A DNA stretch of 64,000 nucleotides from Pomphorhynchus laevis (taxonomy: Eukaryota; Acanthocephala; Palaeacanthocephala; Echinorhynchida; Pomphorhynchidae), in contig WNNJ02001453.1 of the NCBI GenBank assembly GCA_012934845.2, positions 1 to 64,000 of the forward strand, in the 5' to 3' direction. The notes under the pieces are model-generated. The model made no database searches. It was not told the origin of the DNA and was given only the letters and a program-made list of their open reading frames with translations. Below are positions 45,596 through 53,904 of the stretch, one piece after another; the first letter of the stretch is position 1; each line of letters starts with the position of its first letter. The position numbers and the translations under genes were made by a program.

Positions 45596-46740
45596 TCTCT
45601 CTATGTGATAGAGGGCGTGTAGTGAACGTTCGCAGTGGAGGATTCCTATGTGTTTCGGGTGGATACGGTTCACGCTCTGAGAACTGCCTTTTATGAACAT
45701 ATTCCACAATGGTACACTACAGAAGCTCGGATAAACTTTATAATGGTACCCATGAACTAATCAACTTTTGATAAATTAGTTTTTATTTATGTACAAAATT
45801 ATTCATAAATTACAAAAATTACAAAAAAATCAAGTTAAATAGTCGAATTAGCAGCTGGAGAGCATTATAGCATAATATCTGCCACCAAATGTATTTTTAC
45901 TATTGGAATTGGTCCCAAAATTTAATTTATAACTTTTTTAATTAAAAACAATGTTTTCGAACTTTTGACATATCGATATTTTTAACCACATTTTGGATAA
46001 TGGAGCGTTGAAATACATACTAAAATATTAATTTTCCATTACCATAATTTAAGAAAAAATTCGAATTTTAATAATTAAAATTTAGTAGAAATGTTTTTAA
46101 ATTTACACTATTTCATCTAACAACAATAATTTTGGCTTTTTTATTATTCATATAAAATGTTCTATTGCTACTGAATGCTTTATTGTTCTATTAAAATCCC
46201 TTATATTAACTAAACTAAAATTTTTTCAATGTTTTCTACCAATTGGTTGAAAGATTTTAATATTTTAAACAGTTCTCCATTCGGACATCGACAATATCGT
46301 CATTGTTTACTTCTACATAACTAATATTAAATCTTATATTTAAGATTTGATATTAGTTATACTACATATATCAAAAATCTTACTACATATCAAATCTTAT
46401 ATTCGATTTACAAAAACATTCTTATTCAAACAACAATAATTTTGGCTTTTTATTATGCATATACAATGTTTCAAATTTATCTATAAAATTTATCAAAGCA
46501 ACATCATTTATTTCAACTAAAATATATTTTTTTTGTCTTCTATTAATTTGCTGACTGTCCTTTTTCTGGATAACGAAACTATCTGCATTGTTTTTCCTTG
46601 AATAACATATTTACTATGTAATTTACGTAATCATATTTTTTCTTGATCATGCCAAAAATCTTCATTTCTAAGATTTTAGGAAATGTATAATTACTTATAT
46701 CTTGTAGGCATTCTTTGCAATTTTTTTATCTTTCCGCCAG
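45596..46740. other. AT-rich intergenic DNA with a diverged direct repeat
   Basis: No gene was seen. A block starting acaacaataattttggctt at about 46127 recurs at about 46430. The following ~150 bp is loosely similar in both, suggesting an old local duplication of about 200 bp at a 300-bp offset. A near-palindrome with ~17-bp arms lies at about 46320-46360 (actaatattaaatctta ... aagatttgatattagt). Confidence 0.55.
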
Positions 46741-46813
46741 TACCCTGATATTCTACATAGTAGTCTCTTGAAACTCTTACAATCAGATTCAGATCGACTC
46801 GCTCCGCTCAACG

Positions 46814-46871
46814 AAAAATTTTAACAGCATAAATACACAAACAAAAAATTTAAACAGCTTAAACACACAAC
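46814..46871 (+). repeat. Two tandem ~29-bp repeats in the LINE 5' leader
   Basis: Unit 1 (46814-46842) and unit 2 (46843-46871) share the pattern aaaaattt-aacagc-taaa-acacaa with a few differences. They lie 46 bp upstream of ORF1 and could be part of the element's internal promoter, as tandem 5' units are in some LINEs; this role is inferred. Confidence 0.6.
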
Positions 46872-46917
46872 AAGGAGCGCAGTTTTAAAAATTGTAAACT
46901 ATCGCAACCTACAGTTA

Positions 46918-48057
46918 ATGGGAGCCAAGAAGAAAAATCTACCAAAAGCCAAGCGAGCAATCTCTGTTGATACCGATAAAACCGGCAAGCTCGAGAACAT
47001 ACAAGTGGAATGCTCCGCTAGCGGCTGTCAAATCTGGACATCAGTAACACATAATTGTGCTTTGGGTCAGGAAACTTGCGGCGGGCCACCGTTCTACTGC
47101 GGATTCTGTGCGGCGAAACAAATCAACTTGTTAATAAAACGCTTAGAGCAATTGGAAATGGCAACGCAGCATGATCGAATTTCTCAAATTTCTGATAAAT
47201 CTACTGAGACCGTAAAGGAGCCGCAAATTGTATCGCAGCAAGATGGATTTTGTCAAGTTTATGATAAATCTACCGAGACAGTGACGGAGCCGCAAATTGT
47301 TACAACTAATGTATTTTCACTCCCCGACACCCCACGTCCCGTCCTTCCTGTCTCGTTTCTCAATAACTTGCATCCATCAATCAAAATCACCTCCACCAAC
47401 CTCCACTATCCTTCCACTCATAACCTTTCCTCACATCGCTTGCCACCCTCTTTATTATCATTATCCTCTATGTCTCCCGTCGTCAAACCAAATCCCTCCA
47501 AATCATCAACTGCCAGCTCTTCTATCGTGATCTCACCTACTCACGTCAGTCGTCCTCCTTTACGGAAGCGCTTTGCTTCTCGCGATCGTTGCGTCATTGT
47601 TACTAATATCACGCCTTCTAACTCCTTATCTCCACAAGCACGTCTGGACCACGATGTTTCCGCCTTCAGATCCATCATCTCGTCTATTGTTCCTGCGGAT
47701 AAACCATCCTTTTTCAAGGACATTTCTCCTGTCGCATTCATCCGTCTAAACAAATCTTCTCAATCTAATCCTTCCCAGCCCCCTCTCCTAAAAATTGTTT
47801 TCAAGCATCGCTCTCACGCGTCTTCTGTCCTCTCTCAACGATTCAAACTCATGTCATCTTCAACCACTCGAATTTTCCCCGATCGCGCCCCTTCCGAAAT
47901 CGCTCAAATCTCTTCAGCCCGCATCGAAAAACGCCGTCGCGAGGAAAACGGCGAAACATCACTCGCCATCCGAAACATAGACGGAAATTTTCAAGTTGTC
48001 CACACCCGTTCAAAAATTCGATGGCGCTCCATCTCTCCTATGTGTCTTCTCCACTAG
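46918..48057 (+). CDS. LINE ORF1 with PHD-like zinc finger (CR1/L2-like)
   Basis: An intact 379-codon ORF. Residues ~30-65 hold a cysteine/histidine cluster (CSASGCQIW, H, C, C, then FYCGFC) that resembles the second half of a PHD-type zinc finger, as reported for ORF1 of some CR1-group LINEs. A short coiled-coil-like stretch (INLLIKRLEQLEMATQ) follows. Next are two imperfect repeats around DKSTETVKEPQIV and DKSTETVTEPQIV, then a long serine/proline-rich segment. The end (KIRWRSISPMCLLH) is conserved in the dead copies. It overlaps the start of ORF2 by 37 bases in the -1 frame. It probably binds nucleic acid or chromatin during retrotransposition. Confidence 0.85.
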   Translation: MGAKKKNLPKAKRAISVDTDKTGKLENIQVECSASGCQIWTSVTHNCALGQETCGGPPFYCGFCAAKQINLLIKRLEQLEMATQHDRISQISDKSTETVKEPQIVSQQDGFCQVYDKSTETVTEPQIVTTNVFSLPDTPRPVLPVSFLNNLHPSIKITSTNLHYPSTHNLSSHRLPPSLLSLSSMSPVVKPNPSKSSTASSSIVISPTHVSRPPLRKRFASRDRCVIVTNITPSNSLSPQARLDHDVSAFRSIISSIVPADKPSFFKDISPVAFIRLNKSSQSNPSQPPLLKIVFKHRSHASSVLSQRFKLMSSSTTRIFPDRAPSEIAQISSARIEKRRREENGETSLAIRNIDGNFQVVHTRSKIRWRSISPMCLLH

Positions 48058-50917
48058 ACTCTTTCGCCACAACATACGATTTCCGCCTTGGTCTTCTTAA
48101 CACTAGATCTATTCTCAATAAATCCGATATTATCCTCAACCTATTCACCAAGCAATCCATCGATCTCTTCTGCCTCACCGAATCCTGGCACTCAGATTCC
48201 GACGACCTTTCCATTCGCCGTCTGCTCTCTGCCGGTTGCTCCCTAGTCGAATCCGCCCGCCCCCTCAGCTCATGCCCTTCTAAATCCTCTAATCATGGCG
48301 GCATCGTCGCATTCGCGCGTCACCCAGCGTCTCTTCGCAAAATCAATCCCCCTTTCAGTCCTTGCTCTTTTGAATTGCTCACTTGTCGTTATTCTAACCC
48401 GATCACTCTAGATCTCGCCATTGTATACCGTCCTGGTTCATCAGCTCCTACAGCCTTATTTTTTACCGAACTCGCTGACCTCCTTTCTCATTGTTCTTTG
48501 TCCTCAATCCCTTCACTCGTTCTAGGCGACTTCAATATCCGCCTAGACCGCCCCTCTTCCACAGATTCCATCCGCTTCATCAACATTCTATCCAACTACA
48601 ATTACAAACTAATCTCCACTGCCCCCACACATATACTTGGCGGGGCACTCGACATCATCGCTGTCCCCGATCATTTTGCTGCCCACACCTCACTGTCCAT
48701 CTCTGATCCTGGTCTATCCGATCACTTTCTTATCACCCTTGATCTCGCTCGCAACCACACCCCTCCTCACACACCTACAATCCTACGTCGCCCTTGGAGA
48801 AATCTTGACCTCTCCCTTCTCCGCTCTGCCTTACTCAAATCGTCTCTATCATTACCCACAATAACATATTCATCTCCTCACGATCTCGCCTTTCTTTTCG
48901 ACTCTGAAGTCACATCCACTCTCGATATTCTCTTGCCCTTCAAGTCTCACCCACACCGTCGCTTGCACCGTGCCCCATGGTTTGACATCCAATGCCTACT
49001 CTCAAAGCGTCGACTCCGCCATGCTTTTCGAGTCTATCACCGCTCTCTCAGACGCGATTTCCGCTCGATCAATCCGTCTTTCCGTGATTCCTATCTTGCT
49101 CTTCGCCGGTCTCATCTCCACCTACTACGTACCAAATGCAACTCCTTCTGGCAGCATAAAATCATCACTTCATTCAACTCTAAGACTCTCTGGCATACTT
49201 TTAACTCAATCCTGGCTCGTTCCTCTACGCCTTGCAACATCAATGCTAATGATTATTCGTCATTTCTCCAGACTAAAGTATCCACGCTGCTCTCTCACAC
49301 CCCGGTCTCCATCCTATCCCACTCTGCCCAGTCTACTCTCATCCTTCCGGAACTCTTTCATCTTCTCCCTGTATCACCTACAGAAGTATCATATGTCCTC
49401 ATGTCCTTGCCCAACAAAACCTCACCTGCCGATCCCCTGCCTACCCACATATTAAAATCTATATGCTCATCGATATCCCCATTTCTCACAACCTTGTTTA
49501 ACTCGTCCATCCGCAGTCGTATCTTCCCTTCACACTGGAAATCCGCAATCGTTCGTCCCCTCCTTAAGAAACAATCGCTCGACCCCTCCCTTCCTTCTAG
49601 CTATCGCCCCATTTCACTACTCCCTACTCTTTCAAAGCTCTTAGAACGCCTCATCTTAATACAAATCAACGCTTATCTCTCCTCATCCAATCTGTACTCT
49701 CCTTTCCAATCCGCTTTCCGCTCTAATCACTCGACAGAAATCGCATGCATAAAAGTGTACAACGACTTACTCATTTCTCGAGACAAGGCTCTATATAGTG
49801 TTCTCATCTCCCTCGACCTCTCCTCCGCATTCGACATTGTCGACCACTCCGTCCTCCTTTCTCGCCTTCGTTATGATTACGGCTTTTCTTCCTCCTCCGT
49901 AGCTTGGTTCGCCTCATATCTATCCGACCGTTCCTTTCGCGTCTGTTCTAATTCATCATCCTCCCATCCCATCCCTATTTTTTGCGGGGTTCCACAAGGT
50001 TCAGTCCTAGGTCCCCTGCTTTTCTCTCTTTTGCTTGGCGATCTCTCTCCATTTATCAAACCTTACTCCTTTAACGTCATGCAATACGCCGATGACATTC
50101 TAATCTATGCTCATGCACCCGCACATCGCATACACGATATCGGCATTTCTGCCTCCAACTATCTTTCTTCTATCTACAAACGTCTCTCCAATCTCCATCT
50201 CGTTCTAAACGCCGAAAAGTCCAAAATAATGTGGATCCTTCCCCGTAAACCAAGCATATCTCCTCCCATTGTATCTTTTGCCTCATCGATCATCCCTATA
50301 GTCCACAATCTCACTTTCTTAGGCTTCCATTTCGATGATCACCTTTCCCTTAAACCCTTCGTCCGTGACAAGGTCCGCTCGTCTAACTTAATTCTCCGTG
50401 ACATCCGCCGTATCCGCCCCTTATCGACTTCCGTTCTTGTATGTCTCTTCTTTCATCGCTTCTTTTCCCTAAAATCGATTACTGCCTTAGCCTTTTCGCC
50501 AATTCTCCAAAATCCATCATCCTACCCCTACAACGAATAATCAACACCGCCATTCGAGTGCTCTTTCGTCTCCGTCGCTTCGACCACACATCCACATATT
50601 TTGCCCAACTCTCCTGGCCCACCATCCACATCCGCATCAAACTCCGCCTTCTTCTCGTTACCTTTCGTCTCATCGCTGTCGGCTCCCCATCGTTCATCAA
50701 CCTTCCTTTCTTAGACGATACTCGCCCCAACTCGCTATCGCTTCGTTCCTGTCATACCATCTTACTCCACGTTCCTAATTACTCCAACAACTACGGTCTC
50801 CGATCCTTCCTCGTCGCCGCCTCACTCGCCTGGAATCAACTCCCTCTCGACGTCCGCCGCGCTCCCTCCTTTATCACATTCAAACACCTCCTCCGTTCAC
50901 ACCTTCTCGACACCTGA
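48021..50917 (+). pseudogene. LINE ORF2, endonuclease plus reverse transcriptase (one frameshift)
   Basis: The frame 48021-50540 (839 codons) starts with an exonuclease-endonuclease-phosphatase domain: LLNTRSILNKSD, TESWHSD, LVLGDFNIRLD (~168) and LSDHFLITLDL (~233). An RT domain follows: SYRPISLLPTLSKLLERLI, VLISLDLSSAFDIVDHS (~597), CGVPQGSVLGPLLFSL and MQYADDILIYAHA (~688). The usual C-terminal segment (FLVAASLAWNQLPLDVRRAP) is intact but in another frame, 50441-50917. One frameshift between about 50441 and 50540 therefore separates it. Catalytic residues of both enzymes are present. The product would nick the target and reverse-transcribe the element RNA. Confidence 0.9.
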
Positions 50918-50997
50918 TTCACAGTTTGTTTTGTTGTGGTCATGTAAGCGTGCGCTGGCACGCATTTGCCACGTTAAAATAAATCCTATTTTTTAGT

Positions 50998-51433
50998 CGT
51001 CTACATAGTTAATTGTTATTATATGATATGAGCTAAATAACAACAATTTCTTGACAAGAAAAAGTTAGTGGATATTTCCAGTGTATTTCCATCAGAATAC
51101 CATAAACTTCTTTTTGCAAACAACGTGTTTTTGTTTACTTATATTACTTTAAACTTACGATGAACGATAATTAGCTTTACGATCTAATATCAAGTAGCCT
51201 AAATGCAAATTAGATTACCCCCGAAGCAAGGTTCCATCATTGATCCGAGTTGAGAAGATATTGTCTGAAGAGTCACAGTTTAGGTAAACAAGTCTAATGA
51301 CTAGCACAATTGCATAGATACAACAACAAAAATGAGATCTCCTATATGAGATCATATAGGAGACAATTGCATTGTCTCCTATATGATCTTATACGCATGA
51401 TCAGCACAAAATTGTGTTGTTTCATTCATTTAA
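50998..51433. other. Intergenic DNA between LINE and promoter copy
   Basis: No ORF of note. It contains the hairpin at 51349-51389. A ~50-bp stretch near 51040-51090 has a reverse-complement relative beside the Rex1-like fragment at about 9172-9224 (core ttcttgtcaagaaattgttg). Confidence 0.5.
51349..51389. repeat. Perfect hairpin, 19-bp arms, 3-base loop
   Basis: The left arm 51349-51367 (agatcatataggagacaat) and right arm 51371-51389 are exact reverse complements around tgc. The flanks aaattgtg/cacaatt are also partly complementary, so the palindrome may be the core of a larger decayed foldback structure. Confidence 0.8.
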
Positions 51434-52121
51434 CAAAACAATCAGTTAAATTAATAAATCATTAATCATTGGAGCGATTTCATGTTCACATCATAGAGAT
51501 GAAGATGAAAATATACGACCTTCTCATATATTAAACGATTTTTTAATTTTTTTGGTTACTGAATATCTTCTTAAAAGCAATTTTTGTAAATTTTATCATG
51601 ACAGAAAAATGACAATTTACATTACAATGTACTATTAGCATGTCAAGCTAATGCCGTCAATATCCATTTTGATAAAGATTAAATCGATTATATTATTGAA
51701 TCTGGATTTATTTTTATTAATAATACATACATGTTACATTGTGCCATTATGTTAAGATTTATAAGAAACAACACCAAATCCAGTTCATTAATTTGTTGCT
51801 ATATATCGGTACATTTACCAAAACCACATATTGAATTATTTATTAAAATAATTTATAGCCTCTTGATAGAAGGATATTAATCAGTCCTCACATAACCGTT
51901 TGCTTTGTTTATTAAATTTTGTCAAGATAAATTACGTCATTGTTTTAACATAATAAGTGATATTGATTCGAGATATTAATTTATTTTTATTTTTTATCAT
52001 AACACCCTATTTTTATTTAGCATCAATATTTTTTATTCAAGACGACTAAGAAATATTAAATTTGAAGTAATCTAAAAAAATGTATATTAAACATTATCGG
52101 TTAAGTAAATATGTGAAAAGC
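51434..52121 (+). repeat. Inverted third copy of the dynein upstream region, without dynein codons
   Basis: The reverse complement matches 470-1164 (and 31260-31954) across the whole upstream flank with high identity. One ~38-bp deletion lies near 52095. The far side continues past the foldback insertion point straight into aactgattgtttt, so this copy lacks the foldback element. Homology starts 30 bp upstream of the dynein ATG; no coding sequence is present. If it retains promoter activity it would fire rightward, toward the repeat patch at 52187-53640. Confidence 0.85.
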
Positions 52122-52186
52122 CCTTAAAGAGGGATTTTCACAAAAATCCTTGTTTAAAAAGGATTTTTATAGAAAAAAGGATTCAA

Positions 52187-52228
52187 ATTTCCTCTGATGA
52201 AATTTCCTCAAATTTCATCAGAGGAAAT
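52187..52228. repeat. Perfect hairpin, 19-bp arms, 4-base loop
   Basis: Arms 52187-52205 (atttcctctgatgaaattt) and 52210-52228 are exact reverse complements around cctc. A shorter imperfect hairpin (aaaaatcct/aggattttt) lies just before it at about 52142-52177. It precedes the first ~95-bp repeat unit directly. Confidence 0.8.
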
Positions 52229-52330
52229 ACGTCATTAGCATATATTTGGCCCCGCTACTATTTTGGTCTACGAATAGGTGACGAAACATGATAAAATAGC
52301 AGTTCCTTCAAATGACCTATGATCTTTATT
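52229..52330. repeat. ~95-bp dispersed repeat, unit 1
   Basis: The unit begins acgtcattagcatatatttg, contains ccccgctactattttggt and ends gatgcatcgtctgcatcat. Related units lie at 52524-52615 and 53075-53185. Each unit is followed by AT-rich simple sequence. No coding function was recognised. Confidence 0.8.
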
Positions 52331-52334
52331 ATGA

Positions 52335-52400
52335 TGCATCGTCTGCATCATAATAATTAAATAATTATCAATAATTATCAATAATAATTAAAACGGATAT
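52335..52400. repeat. Simple repeat based on aattatcaat
   Basis: Short iterations of ataattaaataattatcaat occur here, and a longer version lies at 52618-52745. Both follow a ~95-bp unit, so the unit plus tail may have been copied together. Confidence 0.6.
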
Positions 52401-52523
52401 TTAAAACGGCTAATTTCCAGGAAGATTTGGGGAGCAGTGGAGTAGAATCAATTAGAGGATACCCCGGATGATTTACTTGAAGTTTTGCTGGAGGATTTAC
52501 ATTTAAATCATTTTCATTTAAAT

Positions 52524-52615
52524 CATTAGCATATATTTGAACCCCGCTACTATTTTGGGTTGAGGAATAGGGGACGAAACCTGATAAAATAGCAGTTCCT
52601 CCAAATGACATATAA
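52524..52615. repeat. ~95-bp dispersed repeat, unit 2
   Basis: Contains cattagcatatatttg, accccgctactattttggg and cgaaacctgataaaatagc, matching unit 1 at most positions. The minus-strand ORF over it (52378-52611) has no recognisable family and is probably chance. Confidence 0.8.
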
Positions 52616-52617
52616 TC

Positions 52618-52745
52618 CTAATAATTAAATCGTAATAATAATTAAATAATTATTATTTAATTATTTAATTTAAATAATTAATAATTATTATTACTGCATC
52701 ATAATAATTAAATAATTATCAATAATTATCAATAATAAATAATTA
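52618..52745. repeat. AT-rich simple repeat (taattaaataattat type)
   Basis: Low-complexity sequence built from taattaaataattat variants, with self-complementary stretches. It ends close to the left arm of the inverted-repeat element at 52775. Confidence 0.7.
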
Positions 52746-53074
52746 TGTATTTAACTTATATCAAGTTTAATTTTGACAAATAACATACGATGTATCATTA
52801 TAAGGATTAGAGGTCATAAGAGGGAGATGTTATGTTATCAGTATCGAAAATAAAGATAAATAATAAATAATTAAATAAGATTTAAAACAATTTATATCAA
52901 GTTAAAATTTGAAATTTAAATTTAAAATAAAAGTCAATTTTTATGAATTGATTAATAAATAACAGACTTTGTATCAATAATAAATAACAGGCGTTGTAAA
53001 TAATAAATAATAAGTAATTATAAGATTTTATACAATTTATATAACCCTTATTATTATAAAATTGCATCAGAGTT

Positions 53075-53185
53075 AATACGTCATTAGCACTTGTTTGACC
53101 CCGCTGCTACGTTAAGTCGAGGAATAGTGGCCGAAACCTGATTACATAGCAGTTCTTTCTGATGACCACTAGTCCTTGTTCTGAT
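53075..53185. repeat. ~95-bp dispersed repeat, unit 3 (diverged)
   Basis: Contains tacgtcattagcacttgttt, accccgctgctacgtt and gccgaaacctgattacatag, clearly related to units 1 and 2 but more diverged. It lies inside the inverted-repeat element. Confidence 0.75.
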
Positions 53186-53239
53186 ACAACGTCTGTTATT
53201 TGTTTGTCAAAATATTATTAGTCTACATTAATAATATTA

Positions 53240-53445
53240 ATACAATAATATTACTCAGGTTGAACAGTGTGCTTTTCCTTCAAACTACACTAATACCTTT
53301 ACAAAGTGGAATATCGAGGTAACTATAGATAGCCCAAGCCTACAATGCTCCTGTGGTGTAGCTTCGCTGGTGTACCGGCACACTACAAACAAAGAATTAT
53401 CATGCTATTCTGTCGAATATCAGAGGAGCATTTTAAGTAAAGATC
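53240..53445 (+). pseudogene. Fragment of the LRR gene, inverted relative to the gene
   Basis: About 206 bp that reverse-complement-match 54061-54265, the part of the LRR gene encoding the C-terminal cap (QCSCGVASLVYRHTTNKELS). Only one or two base changes were seen, so the copy is recent. It lies inside the inverted-repeat element at 52775-53574 and cannot encode a functional protein. Confidence 0.9.
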
Positions 53446-53574
53446 TACATATTTTATTATGTAGATACTTTACATAATAAAATATCTACATACTTTATTT
53501 TTGATACTGATAACATAACATCTCCCCCTTATGACCTCTAATCCTTATAATGACACATTGTATGTTCATTTGTC

Positions 53575-53639
53575 AGCCAAGTTTAGATTTATCATACACT
53601 TCCAGAAACTAATATCACTAAAATCCAATTCTTTAACTT
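53575..53639 (-). pseudogene. 65-bp fragment of the LRR gene, same orientation
   Basis: This matches 54823-54887 base for base, as far as I can see, and starts exactly where the right inverted-repeat arm ends (53574). It encodes part of an LRR unit. It may show the place where the element inserted into an older partial copy of the LRR gene. Confidence 0.85.
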
Positions 53640-53841
53640 TTTATAAATATAAATTACATTACTTATTATATTATTCAATTAATGTGAATATTAAAAAATA
53701 CGTTTTAAAAAGTCTTAAAAAATACGCAAATTATTTATTGCTTTTAAATTATGGACAGTATAAAATATGTAGACTCTTTTGGTTGATCTGATTTATTGAA
53801 TTTAAAATAAAATAATAACCAAGCAATAAAAATGCTATTTC

Positions 53842-53847
53842 TTTATT
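53842..53847 (-). terminator. Polyadenylation signal of the LRR gene (AATAAA)
   Basis: On the minus strand this reads AATAAA, 58 bases beyond the stop codon of the LRR gene, a normal distance for a short 3' UTR. In such AT-rich DNA the motif is common, so the assignment is by position. Confidence 0.5.
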
Positions 53848-53904
53848 TCAATACAAGAGCCAATATTCCAATATACAAGTTTTTAATAAGATTTTTATTT
53901 TTCA

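Larger units (their letters stand above)
46805..50997 (+). mobile_element. CR1/L2-like LINE, nearly intact
   Basis: A ~4.2-kb element. It has a 5' leader with two tandem ~29-bp repeats (46814-46842, 46843-46871), ORF1 (46918-48057), ORF2 (48021-50540) and a C-terminal block in another frame (50441-50917). The 3' region ends with a small hairpin (gcgtgcgctggcacgc) and an AATAAA. The coding strand is strikingly C/T-rich. Dead relatives lie at 1795-5600, 11960-15265 and 33113-36918. Only one frameshift was seen, so this is the youngest LINE copy in the window. Confidence 0.9.
52775..53574. mobile_element. ~800-bp element with ~81-bp inverted repeats carrying an LRR-gene fragment
   Basis: The left arm 52775-52855 and right arm 53493-53574 are reverse complements with about six mismatches (shared core ataaggattagaggtcata). 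The interior holds AT-rich sequence, the third ~95-bp unit, and a 206-bp inverted fragment of the neighbouring LRR gene (53240-53445). No transposase is encoded. It may be a non-autonomous DNA element that captured host sequence, or an inverted duplication produced by rearrangement. Clear target duplications were not found. Confidence 0.65.

Noticed and set aside
48491-49455. Alternative plus-strand ORFs inside the LINE ORF2 (for example 48970-49455)
   Set aside because: C/T-rich coding sequence leaves other frames open; the ORF2 frame carries the endonuclease and RT motifs.
52378-52611. 77-codon minus-strand ORF over a ~95-bp repeat
   Set aside because: The ORF runs through repeat and simple sequence and is not preserved in the other repeat units.
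52229-53185. Spaced repeats that might suggest a CRISPR-like array
   Set aside because: Units are long, diverged and irregularly spaced in a clearly eukaryotic context; no cas genes.
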